Positions 24,943 through 36,662 of a DNA stretch of 64,000 nt are shown here, one piece after another. This DNA comes from Oasisia sp. SBJ-2009 (taxonomy: Eukaryota > Annelida > Polychaeta > Sabellida > Siboglinidae): assembly GCA_964017155.1 (NCBI GenBank), contig OZ024864.1, positions 38,454,730-38,518,729 on the forward strand, in the 5' to 3' direction. The notes under the pieces are model-generated. The model saw only the letters and a program-made list of their open reading frames with translations. It had not been told where the DNA came from and searched no databases. Numbering within the stretch: the stretch's first letter is position 1; each line of letters opens with the position of its first letter. Both the position numbers and the translations under genes were made by a program.

Positions 24943-25730
24943 CCGGTAGCTTCGGCACGACGCAGTTACTGTACTTTGGACGAGAAAGTAACCGATGATG
25001 CAAGCTAGACGCGTCGCTCCTTCAACCCACACCAAACGAGTAGATCCCCGGAGCAAGGGACGGCGGGGAAAAGCTTCCCTGTGCCCAGATGACGACTCTA
25101 TGAAACTTTGTCGTCGCCTGAGTGTGTATATATAGGTGAGTACAAATAACGCGATAGCGTCTGTAGCGGTAGCCACAAATGGCGGCGTCTAGTCTAGTAT
25201 ACTGTATAGCGCCGGTAAGCTTTGTTGCTAATAGTATTTCATCACCCCGGGCTTGACAGGGGTGTCTTAGAATCAGGTTCGTGGGTCAACGACTGTTGAA
25301 TACTTTAGATCACTTAAAATACAGCGATGATTGAAATTAGTATGTATACGTGTGCTAAATCGTACTAAATGCATGTCAGCATTAGTCATGTCTCATGATT
25401 ATCTAAAAAAAAAAAAAAAACTTCAGTTTAATTAAGCAGGCCCTGTTGATTTTAAATGAAATTTGATTTTAACAACTTGATAACTTGCCTATTTGTGTTC
25501 AACGCCCGTATGGAACTAATTCATTCTAACTATAATAATAACTATATCATAGCCATTAATTATAGGTTTGCTAGAGGCGAGTGCATTAAAAGCCATAATC
25601 ATTGGAACCAATCACTCAACAGGAAGTGGTTATTGTGAATATCAGTATTCGTTACAATTAAGGTTATTAGTGTACCTATTTACGGTTATGCGCAGTCACA
25701 ATTAAGATCAATAGTCAATGATTACCCAGT

Positions 25731-25767
25731 CTACCGCCTTCTGTAGTGAGCAACCACCCTTTTGTAA
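25731..25767 (+). repeat. 37-bp direct repeat, copy 1
   Basis: CTACCGCCTTCTGTAGTGAG followed by CAACCACCCTTTTGTAA, repeated exactly at 26,201-26,237, 470 bp downstream. The sequence between the copies is not recognisable. Confidence 0.9.
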
Positions 25768-26200
25768 GAGCTTCCTAACCCAGTTATTAGGGCACAGAGC
25801 ACTGTTGATTTCCCCATTGGCGGCCATGTTAACGTTTTGTCAGATTATAAGGAAACTGGACTGGAAACTTTTTATTTTAACACAATCACTGCAGTCATGT
25901 CACTGATATGCTGATCAAATTTCGTCAAAAAAGCATATCTCAGGCTCTCTTAAAATGCATGCATGTGTTCTGACCCTCAATATTGACCAAACTGAGCACG
26001 CTTTTCTGCATTCGCCAACTACACTCTGCCTAACATGCGTCATTGCACTGCAGATATATCATAGCACTTAACCTACTGGTATGCCTGTCCTACGGTACTC
26101 ATTTCACATTAATTTATTTTTTCAAAATCTCAAATGACACAATTATTAAGGTACTACATTCGTATGGGTTAGACCAGGAAGTCTAACTGTGCTCTGACCC

Positions 26201-26237
26201 CTACCGCCTTCTGTAGTGAGCAACCACCCTTTTGTAA
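26201..26237 (+). repeat. 37-bp direct repeat, copy 2
   Basis: Exact copy of 25,731-25,767; flanking bases differ on both sides. Confidence 0.9.
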
Positions 26238-26458
26238 AGACACGCGTCAGTGCTCGCGAATATTTTGTTGACAGTTTCGCGTGTGTAGATTATAACCAGT
26301 CAGAGTCACGCGGTGTAGCTGAATGTTGAGTGTGTTTAGGAGTGCCCCGTAAACAGGTGTTTGTTTGATCAGTCTGCTATAAATATAGACGGTCCAAGGA
26401 CAGCATTTCGCGATGGTTCTAGATTGCCTGGCGCGAGTCTTCGATGGTAAATCTTCTC

Positions 26459-26574
26459 CGGGATGGTGAGGGTGGAGGGAAGGGAGAAGGATGCACGGGG
26501 AAAGTAAGGGGTGGGAGGAAACGGGGAGAAAAGGAGGGAAGGGTGGAGATCGAGGATGGGGAGGGAAAAGGGAG
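26459..26574 (+). repeat. purine-rich tract with many GGG runs
   Basis: About 115 bases almost only A and G on the plus strand, with more than ten runs of three or four G. It could form G-quadruplex or triplex structures. Open frames on both strands here reflect composition only. Confidence 0.8.
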
Positions 26575-27382
26575 GAAATGTGTATATAAGATGAGTAAAT
26601 GGTATGGACATAAGAAATGCGTAGCACGTGCACATGAAGAGAGACAATGTACTCGTGGAATGATTGTGTCATGTACATGCACAGGGTAAACCAGGGACAG
26701 CTGAAGTAATACACAGAAAAACATACGCAGTAACCGACATATCACTTCACTACCTTTGGAACTTCACACGGCAATAACGCTTCGTTGTTGATTCACATAA
26801 CAAATCTGTGGCCATCTGCGTAATATCCGTGTGCGGCTACACCACGCGTTGCAACTCGCATTCATGACGTGGGTCATTAACACCAAACACACACACAACA
26901 CACGGGACATGAACCGGACAAATGCCCGCGCACACAGCGTTACGTAACTCGCCTGGCCAACACAACGGAGAGTATCAAAAGTACTCGTCGGAACAGAATT
27001 AAATCTGCCAGTCATGTAAGTGCAAAATTAAAATAGCTACTGGCATTCTCTTTACACAAGCCCATCGAACAACGGAGTTACGCTGGCGACCATATATACA
27101 TGCGAGAAAGAAACGCACCAATAAGTGCAGTATGTTCTATATTTTACAGAAATCGTTTGTGGGTACGGCACTACGCGTTGGATTGTGGGGTATTATTTAT
27201 TTTGATAATCCTTAACTTATAAAAATCCTGAATTTTTTTATTTATGTGAAATATGTCGGCAACTGGTGATCGAGAGGCCAAAGCGATTGAATGTAAAATA
27301 AACGAGTACGGCCTTGAATACTGAGAGGAAATGGACTTACAGTTTTCAAAAGTTAGCATACTTATTACTTATATAAGGATGC

Positions 27383-27385
<3 letters not shown>

Positions 27386-27454
<69 letters not shown>
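27386..27454. repeat. (TA)n microsatellite
   Basis: Uninterrupted TA run of about 34 units. Confidence 0.95.
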
Positions 27455-27458
<4 letters not shown>

Positions 27459-28339
27459 TGCCCATCCCTTGCTCTACCGCCCGGTCATTATGGGGTATGG
27501 ACACCGTCAACGACAGGTAATGTTGAAACGGTCTGTACTGACCCGGCACCTATCTACCCTCGCGGATAAGATCTACGAATCGTTGTTTATTCTACCCTGT
27601 GCCAAACAAACAGGCAAACAAAGCATGCCTTCTAGTCATGGGGCGGGTTTGTTTGTTAGAGATAACAGCGTCAACTCGGGTGGTCAGAGTCGTGTCTCCT
27701 GTGTCAACCAGAAACGAGCCTGGTATTCGTCGTCGAATAAAAATCGGACCGATCCGGAGTGGTGTTTTTAAACCAAGTATTCCTGGTCATGTTCACGAAT
27801 GGAACACAACACAGAACTCACTCAAGTGTAGACGTGTGATAACAGTGGCACTGCTGAGATGGTGCAGCGGGGAGTATGGACAGCGTGATTGCAACCGACT
27901 CTACTGGGAAGACGGACGTGTGATAACTTGATGTCAGACCCAAACACACGGGAGACCTAGGGGTAGCATCCCGCATTAGGGGACATTCATGACCTGTTGA
28001 GATGTTATGTTCACTCAATTCATACGGGTCGGTAACGATGGTTGTTGACGCGACTCGCTCTGTGTCTGGCAGAGAGAAGCGGCTTTTCATTCAACATTAT
28101 CATTATAGATTATCATTATAGATTGCAACATTCGCTTTCAGAAGCGATGCAAGTCAAACGTAATGTAGCCGGTCTTACGGTCAACAACAGTTTATTTTGT
28201 ATTGCTTCAGGTTGATAGGTGTAAATTTAGAGGACCATTTTATTCAAGTTTATTTCTTAATGATAATTTAATTGGACAGTTGACAAGAAACTTGTGTATT
28301 ACCACGTCTTTATAATCTCAAGTTTGTTTTTGTGCTAAT

Positions 28340-28427
28340 TCTATGTGGTGTGCCTTGTAACAACGCCTTCGCCGTGGATTTGTGGCGGCATATAAATGTT
28401 AATTATTATTACTATTATTACAACCAT
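28340..28427 (+). mobile_element. LINE-type 3' tail
   Basis: CGCCTTCGCCGTGGATTTGT then GGCGGCATATAAATGTTAAT and an ATT-rich tail, the layout of a CR1/L2-like LINE or tRNA-SINE 3' terminus. No coding part is visible upstream. Confidence 0.45.
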
Positions 28428-29645
28428 GCAGAAACTATTGTATCACGGTAACTGTTACCGTAATTAGAGAGTGTATTTGCATATGTTTAGTATGTGTCAC
28501 CTTTGATAAAAATGCTGTTTTAATTTATCTTTTCACAGTAAGAGATAACTTATTAATAGTTAAAAATATACCATTCGCTTATCGTTGTCTTTCTAGTTAT
28601 CTAAAATAAGTGGGCGTTTCACGACAACAATTGAAGACCCGTAGCGTTTATGATGGCACGGATGTACGCTTTCGAGCTCAAAAAAGTTCAAACTGCGTCT
28701 TCACTAAGATCGCAAGTGGAACTATCTTCCCTCGAGTGAACATAGTTTGAGTCGACCAGGAGAAAGAATGAAAACGCACCGGTCTCACTCCCCAGTCTTC
28801 ACAGTGGGTGTATTTATTAAGAGAGCAATCTGTACTTCGTTCCACTTCCGGTCTCGATAGTGGAGCCGAGGGCAGTTTGGTCTCGCTTAACCAACTGCGA
28901 GACTTCGCCGAGAAGATAGTCTAGTGAAACGTTCGCAATGCCATTGCTCGATGTCGTCATCACTGTTTTGGATTAATTCACTTGTTTACGTGTTTAATAG
29001 TAATTAATGTTAATACAGTATGCACGCTTTTGATAAGTAAATTTAGTTATATAATATTTGTGCACATAATAAAAAAGTGAAACATATTCATATAGCATTA
29101 TGTTTATTTTTCAGTATGAGTTGAATTTGTTATCGTTTTTTATAGTATATAGTATTATCTGATAAAAAGTGTGTCCTGAATTAATTTGGTATTTCAGAGT
29201 CGCCCTGAGAGCCAATAATGATCTCTACCCTATTCCGGAGTAAGGATTAGGGGTAATTTTTCCTAGGCCATAGTGAGGGACTTCAAAATGGATGCCTGGG
29301 TAACGGAGGCTAAGACTAGGGGTAGTTGTATTTGGCAGTCGTGTCGTCGGTGCAATATTCACCGTCATTTCAGACAAATATATATTCTGATATTAAATAC
29401 AGTATCATTAAAATGCGGAACAGACGGTGTCATTCTAAAGCAACCGCGGTCAACATCGAAACATCCACACACACGAAATGAAAATCTTCAATGCACAGCT
29501 TCGAATTCGAGGAACGACATGTACGTGTGCGTGACGTCATCTCCGCACCCGCAGACACAGTCAACCACGAGGCAAGACGTGGCGTGACCGTGTATTACCT
29601 AATACTGCGAGACAATAGGGTCAAACTAGCCCGGCTCGGCTCGCT

Positions 29646-29909
29646 TCAACGGTCTGTCTGACCAGTCGACCAGGTTGGAACGGCAGCCGTGTTGTATTGA
29701 TTGCCATCTTGATTGATCCATGGAATATCGGCGAACGTCAAGTCGAGACAGAGTCCTCCTCGCGAAAATACCACCGATGCCAGATTTATTTGAACGGACT
29801 GTGTGTTGTCTTCTGCATTTAACACGGTAAACTCACAAAGACCAGTGTCACCACTTCCTCTCTCCACACGAGCGCTCTTCGAGAATGTCATGTCAAGACC
29901 ACGAGACAC
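29646..29909 (-). CDS. weak candidate terminal exon, unknown product
   Basis: On the minus strand a pyrimidine-containing tract ends in GCCGCAG at 29,910, followed by about 87 open codons to TGA at 29,646. The peptide includes FSKSARVERGSGDTGLCEF, LNAEDNTQSVQINLASVVF and LCLDLTFADIPWINQDG, with a composition more protein-like than neighbouring frames. I recognise no family, see no partner exon, and cannot exclude a chance open frame. Confidence 0.22.
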   Translation of the reverse strand: MSRGLDMTFSKSARVERGSGDTGLCEFTVLNAEDNTQSVQINLASVVFSRGGLCLDLTFADIPWINQDGNQYNTAAVPTWSTGQTDR

Positions 29910-31705
29910 TGCGGCCACGGCCCGGCAAGGTAGATAGACAGCTAGGACTTAGGCGGATAAGCGTGTTTGTTTTCTCCACAAGTATTGTAAGCATCCAGTA
30001 TATGATAATGCTACCAATAAAGCAGACACATAAACATATAGCTTAAATCTAACGCTACATTTATTAAAAGAAAATCAAGGTTGTAAAATATATGCTGTAT
30101 GAGACTGTTATTCAAACTAGAATTCAGACAGGAAGGACTGACATCGCCAGTATGGTGAAATGTACGTAGTAGTTTAGAGGGGACAAAACATAAACATACA
30201 AATCCCTCAATTCCGGTCTAAGGCTACACATACTAAACCGTTACCATATATTATGTATACATTAATGCGACAGTGTTCGTAAGTTCCAGTTCCATTTTAC
30301 TCTTCTCAGTTATCGAATAATATCTGCGAGGCACATACGCGGAACTTGATTAATAAAACCTCGTAACGTTGGCCTTCCTATCAATCTTTTACAAATGTTG
30401 AAAGCAACGTGCCTTCCTTAATATAAGATCAACAATACATTATTAATCATCGCAGGGAAATTGCGTATATTATGTCTGAAAAGGCACACCATAAAACAAT
30501 AAACATGCAATACTATAACACCACATTAAAAAATCACACACAAGTACAAATATAAAACATATATACAAAACACCCACATACGTCAGCACGCTCATTGTTT
30601 AGTCTTTTTTTAAATTCTCAGTTCTTAAGTCTCTTTTGGTTAAAACGATAATCGCACCACAGGAACAAGGCAGACACGGAACAAACATGGTAGAGCTGTC
30701 TATACCATCTGGTAGTTCGAATCCTTGTTGCGCTTTTTGGACTGGCTTTCACATTCCGGTATCAGTTGGTCACACTAGGCCTGTGTATGTTGGTCTACAA
30801 TGATGCATGGCACACCTATGTCGCAGTTTGTCATCGTATTGAGGCGTGCTCAGCGCATGCTAAACCGTGCACAGCGCGTGTCTTCGCGTGGGTAGACAGC
30901 ACTAAGGCGCGAGACAGTCGCAATTCGATCTGCATGACGTGAAATGCTACACTGTTACAGCGTTGCGCCAAATGTCAACACAAGTGTTAAAGATGTGATG
31001 CAATGGAACGAAAACGTTGGTTTCAGTTGTCGGATACCATGTAGATGAAGTTGTTTGAAATGATTTGCCGCGTTGTAAAATGTTTAGTGTAGTAAGCAAA
31101 CAAAAGGATACTGGAATGGACTTGCTTTGTGTTAATTCATTGGGCGTGTTTTTGGGGAACGTGGAATTCGCCAGGCACTTTGGTGAAACATAATTGAGGG
31201 GTTAAACTATATTTCCTATGACTGGAGTGGTCAACTGTTGGCATATCCATATCCATACATGATGCATTGGTGACCTATATTTGTCAAACCCTCATCCCGT
31301 TTCATTTGTAGTCGCGTCTTGATGGGACTCGGGAGTTAATTAGACATTCGTCATGCAGAGTTGTGGTGGTATTAAATAATACACGTAAAGTTGGCGTATT
31401 ATACAAAACGATAGTTGATATACATCTATGGTAAACGGTATGGCGTATTAAGTAAAGCGATATTTGATCTTGAATGAACATGAACAGTGACTGACCTCGA
31501 CGCGACATTAACTTGCAGGCTCCGATGTTCAGCTACAGCAAGTCGTCAACTAGTCGCTAGATAACATCATCAACATCAACCACAACGCGTCTAATCGGCG
31601 GAGACGACCAGCACCGACACAGAGAGACTCCCTCGCGCAGCGAACCAGCGATTCGAATTCCCCGGTTCTACCCCATTACACCGTCTTCCTCCTTCGGTGC
31701 GGAAC

Positions 31706-32122
31706 ATGGACAGGGAGACCCCGAAATCGCCCCAGACACCCGAGGGCCTCCGACGCATCTCGACGATGGACGAACGCTGGATGACGTCGTACATGAGCAC
31801 GACGCCGGCGGCCATCATGGATTTCGGCCAGGACGTCGTCGGTTGGTCGGCGTCCGGTCACGTGACCGGAAATCGGCGCCACACAGGAAGTAGCGGCGAG
31901 CTGTCGTCGGATGACGAGACGGGTCGACTGAGCCCGCCGACGTGGCTGCGATCGTGGCTCGACAACGGGTCCAGCGCGGTCAAGAGGACGCCCACGCCCA
32001 CGCCGGCCCCGGCGCGTCCCGGCGTCGACGCATGCGCGCTGGGCAGGAACGGACTCGATCCGATTCGCAAGATGAGATTCACGTCGCGAGATCTCAACGC
32101 CGTCGCGCCGTCGTATTGGTAG
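31706..32122 (+). CDS. open frame with p33MONOX/KIAA1191-like C-terminus
   Basis: ATG 31,706 in good context (AACATGG) opens 138 codons to TAG at 32,120-32,122; the frame stays open upstream to a stop at 31,592, so this may be the last exon of a larger gene. Visible features are acidic/serine patches (SSGELSSDDETG), LSPPTWLRSWLDNGSSAVKR, a TP/AP-rich stretch and the C-terminus RKMRFTSRDLNAVAPSYW. Vertebrate p33MONOX (KIAA1191) proteins, as I recall them, end in a similar PRDLNxLTPxGF motif. Strong GC bias at third positions supports coding. The family call rests on that short motif plus the presence of an ARL9/10-like gene in the same window, so it is tentative. Confidence 0.5.
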   Translation: MDRETPKSPQTPEGLRRISTMDERWMTSYMSTTPAAIMDFGQDVVGWSASGHVTGNRRHTGSSGELSSDDETGRLSPPTWLRSWLDNGSSAVKRTPTPTPAPARPGVDACALGRNGLDPIRKMRFTSRDLNAVAPSYW

Positions 32123-32930
32123 CGGCTACAGTTGGCGGCCACGTCGGTCGGCGGCCACGTCGGTCGGTGGTGTGTGATGCGGATTTGGGACCCCGAATAA
32201 CCCGTAAACGACCCTAAATGTAACTCCCAAAGGAATTCATTGGACACCGCACATACTTGTGCAGACGGTTTCGATTTAATTAATGTTGACAGGGTATGGT
32301 GACACCTTATTTGTGCATATTATGTTGGTTACGTTTTGGAATTGTTTGAGTGAACCGAAAGTGAAAGTTAACCGTATTAAGCACTCGGTTTCAGTGTGCG
32401 TAGTCATGCGCCGACACACATGTATATCTGTGTGCGTAACATTAACATTGCGCAGAAGCGTGTACCGAAATTGTAGTTGTTCTCACGCTAAATAATCCGA
32501 ATAGTTTTAGCAAAACAAACAAATCGGCTTCTTGCCGTTTGTGTAGTGACAATCTATTTAGGACCAGACTTTGCAACCATATTATGTCCACAGACCCCAA
32601 ATTCGCATCACACCGGCAGCCACGTGGTTCAGTAACAAGACCCCCGTAGTTATGAGTGAATCAAGGTTCCTTTTATAAACACAAATAGAAAGGAAATCCA
32701 CCCAGATGTATTTGGCGTTTAAACTTCTCCTCATTGAATCGACGTGCAACGGTATTTACTAAAATGTAATATGGGTATCATGCCCTCGTGTCTCTCTGTG
32801 CCAGCATCCCTTAGGGTGATTAGATCCCCTGGTATATATATTTCGTCATCGTAGACGTTGGAAAATGGAGCACTATCGCAGTATTCTATATAAATGTTGC
32901 GTCACAGGCAAATTAAGGTTCCAGTGGTAT

Positions 32931-32932
<2 letters not shown>

Positions 32933-32978
<46 letters not shown>

Positions 32979-32985
32979 TATATAC

Positions 32986-33071
<86 letters not shown>

Positions 33072-33072
33072 T
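32933..33072. repeat. (TA)n tract with TACA interruptions
   Basis: About 140 bp of TA dinucleotides interrupted by CA at regular places; self-complementary along its length. Confidence 0.95.
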
Positions 33073-34622
33073 TGGGGATGTGCATGTCAAATTACTCCTG
33101 GTGTTATGCAAGTAACTAGAATCGTGTCATTCTGAGTCAAGAGTCAAACTGTTGGTCTGTCCATCTATTGACATTAACACTTATCGCTTCATGCATGTAA
33201 TGTGTAGGCTTTGATGTTTCTAACACGAAACGATGCGACTGTACATGTAGGTATAGGTGTGGAAATCGGGTTTCTTCGTGATGATGGAATCATCTCGTTG
33301 TGTGGTTTGACAGAGTTTCGTTCTCGGCTTGTGTGTGGCATCAATATGCAGTAACACATAAAATGACGTTATACGTTTAAGAATGTTGATGTGAATTAAA
33401 AAGGCAGCATACGTGCATGCTCTTTTAATTCATAACGGCACACTGACATTGCAAAATCGTATGTGTACAAATGCAAGTGTATAGTCACCGTTTATAAGAT
33501 GACATATTATTTCCACATCTCGTAAGATGTCAAGTTCAAAACAGAAACACATGTTATGACCCTTTATTTTGAAAGTTAACTTTAAAAAATAGGAAAGCGG
33601 TTCCCTTTGAAAATGTCACTTTAAAATGGGACAAACTGTACCCGTTTTGCGGATAAGTGTTCTATATAATGAACGGTCGATAAGCACAGCGAATGCGCTT
33701 CACCTGACCTACACTCTACCAAAAACAAAAATTGATAAACGAATAAAATAATAGGCAATTGTATTTACTATCGTAATATCATTCGTATACATGCATAAGC
33801 CATCACAAAGATGTAAAATATAGCACACGCAGGCGGCTATATAGACTACAGTCAGGACTTCGCATGATTACAAAACGTACATGAATGCGTATCTAGGCAT
33901 CTTTCGGTATTGTGTGTGGCCAAATGTACAGAATCTGAAATGTAGAGATATCGTCACCAGGCGCCTTACTAATGAGGTTCTACGATGTGTTTGGTTGTAA
34001 TTCGTTGTGTCGATGTAATGTTTGTTCTTGTTTATTTTTTCAGATTTGTTGCATTGGAAATATTAGTGATGTATGGTGGCGGTTCTTTGTGAGTCATCGT
34101 TTGTGTTGCTGTAGCATTATACCATGCCGTTGGACAGGTTTGTTGGTTTGATAGCAGTGATCACTTTAAGAGACAATTAACGCGTGTGAGTGCGTGCGTG
34201 CGTGTGTGCATGTGTGCCGCTGCGACTGCGTGTGTATTACCAGGATGTGCGTGCGTTCGTGCGTGTGTGGTACATGCGACCGTTCGTGTGTGCGTCTGTA
34301 CTGTCCCGTGTGTCAACCACTAGATGTGTTCGTGTGTAGAGACTTAATTGGTTATACTCTGGTGGAGTGATTACCCCTGAAACTGTCGGCTCCTGCAGTT
34401 AAAATTGCATCCGGAAATTGTAAATGTTTTAAAAACAATTGCCCACTGAATCAAACAGGGCAATGCCCGATGGTCCTTTTTGGCACGTTATGGCATACAC
34501 GCTGAAGGCACTGCATGCAATTTAATAAAAAAAGTAAATTTTCTGATAATAATTAGCAACGCTATGGACAATGGCGCGAACTTGGGGGATGGTCTTTTGT
34601 ATGCAAAACGGGACCAACTGCT

Positions 34623-34892
34623 TTTTTGTGTAAAGTAGGAATTGGTTTGATTACAAAATACTACAATTGAATTGAGAGCTTATGACCATTGTTAAACTTG
34701 ACCGGTCTCCAACGTTGCTTTCCGAGGTGCAGTAGCTAAACCTAGGAGACGATGGTGTTTTTGTGTAAAGTAGGAATTGGTTTGATTACAAAATACTACA
34801 ATTGAATTGAGAGCTTATGACCATTGTTAAACTTGACCGGTCTCCAACGTTGCTTTCCGAGGTGCAGTAGCTAAACCTAGGAGACGATGGTG
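34623..34892 (+). repeat. exact 135-bp tandem duplication
   Basis: The block beginning TTTTTGTGTAAAGTAGGAAT at about 34,623 is repeated head to tail 135 bp later, and the copies look identical through GGAGACGATGGTGT. The second copy runs into a C-rich tract at 34,893-34,937. This is either a very recent duplication or an assembly artefact next to a homopolymer. Confidence 0.9.
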
Positions 34893-36066
34893 TACCCCCT
34901 CCCCCCGTACCCTCCCCCCGCCCCCCCCCCCCCGCCGGTCCATCAGCGCATCCTCGGATCCATCCCAGGACTTTCTTGTGAGCGTATCCAATCATGCCGA
35001 CTAGTTAACACGACAGCCGTAGTGTAACTGTAAGACATTCTGTCGTGCACGTTTCGTTGAATCAAGGGTAAAAGATGCTTACTCGTGTACCACCCTAGTA
35101 AATCAGATATACGTAACAAATGTTGGCAAGGAAAACCTGCTGGAGATCACTCATGTAATTAGTATAGTGACGTCAAATTGTGGTTTCCATCAAATATTGT
35201 TTACGTTGTATTCCATCTGATACCACATGTCATCGCAGTGTGTGAATGTGATACATTCTTGGTTCCAAGTAATGGCGGTTACCCATGACACGCGTACGTA
35301 TTACCCATCAATCAGCGACAGACGTTGACGTCCGAGGAAATTCTAGATGTTTTTATCCGTCGATTATATAGTTAGGTCGGTGACAGCACGTGTTTCATTT
35401 CCCTGGCTGTTTCAGTACATCGGCAAGTATGTCATACGACATTATAATATTTCCTACGTACATTCTTGTAATTGATAGCACATCGGTCGTGTGTTTAATG
35501 CCGGCATTACGACGCCCAAGTGGCGTCAGTACTTATGCATTACACACATACGTAATTGTGTACACACGTTGACTGCTTTTTATGAACGGCGCGACATGAG
35601 TAAACTGTTGATTACCATAGTTCCAAGTAACTGTGCGTGTGACAAAGACACTCCAGCGAGGTCACAACTTGTCACCCGTAGAATAGGCGTCGTGGAACTT
35701 GGTCTCTTGAGGGGGCTCCAGGTGTGGTTAGGCGGTTGTGCTGTATATATTTTGTTTAACTCTCCCCTGGCGTGAATGTATCGTTGGAGGTTTTGTGTTT
35801 ACCCCACGTACGCCCATCAGCCACGAACTTTTACAGACAAACGGGTAATAAACTTGCATCGAGAAGGGATGAAGAATCGTTGATCCGTGAAAATGATGCA
35901 AGGGTTGGGCAAGTGAGAGATGGAGAGATGGGGTTTAGGGGAGGAGAGAGGGGTGGAGGACGTACGTAGTACGCATGCGACCAAATTCCAAAGGTCTCTG
36001 CAGACCCTCATATGTATATATATATAATATATGTATATATATTTATATATACACATACACAGGCTG

Positions 36067-36068
<2 letters not shown>

Positions 36069-36156
<88 letters not shown>
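36069..36156. repeat. (AC)n microsatellite
   Basis: About 44 uninterrupted units, preceded by a TA-rich stretch (about 36,010-36,050). Confidence 0.95.
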
Positions 36157-36158
<2 letters not shown>

Positions 36159-36383
36159 GCCTGTCAAATTTGTTAATAAATATCGTTTCTTTAAGAAACG
36201 GCCATATATTTCAATTCTCTTGAATTAAACTTGTGTCTGTTTTCTTTCATGCTGAAATACCGTTATATACATGCAAACGCCTATATGAACATGCGTAGAA
36301 CTACAGTATATAGGTCTGCACACGCGCACAAGAACTCGCACTCACGTACACCCTCGCACACACATAAACATACGCATTGACGT

Positions 36384-36384
36384 A

Positions 36385-36428
<44 letters not shown>

Positions 36429-36431
36429 CAC
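36384..36431. repeat. (CGCA)n passing into (CA)n
   Basis: Eight to nine CGCA units followed by CA units. Confidence 0.9.
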
Positions 36432-36662
36432 ATGGGTGTCGATTGGCGGGGGACGATGGGATTCCCCTAACTTTTAGTTAATTTTTTTTTACTAGAGCTA
36501 TACACACGCGCGCGCGCACACACGGACACGTATATATAAATTCGTCCCCCCACTTTTAAAACCGGTTCGACGCCCCTGCACTTACACAATTACATACTAA
36601 TCTAGATAGATCTCTGAAAAATATCCTCATGTTTAAAATACATGAAAATTAATGCATTTATT

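Larger units (their letters stand above)
24706..31594. other. sparse region without a convincing gene
   Basis: Contains the TATA-like promoter at 24,935, a purine-rich tract at 26,459, a TA microsatellite at 27,386, a LINE-type tail at 28,340 and one weak minus-strand exon candidate at 29,646. The remaining open frames are short and without coding character. Confidence 0.45.
32123..36068. other. no further gene recognised
   Basis: Probably begins with the 3' UTR of the preceding gene. It includes a GTCGGCGGCCAC duplication near 32,140-32,165, a long TA tract, GTGCGT-rich DNA at about 34,185-34,330, an exact 135-bp duplication and a C-rich tract. Open frames are short. Confidence 0.5.

Noticed and set aside
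27331..27771. 146-codon frame starting in a TA repeat
   Set aside because: First part is an Ile-Tyr run from the microsatellite; the rest shows no family or splice support.
30705..30735. tRNA B-box-like GTTCGAATCC
   Set aside because: No A box or acceptor-stem complement at the right distance upstream; cloverleaf cannot be drawn.
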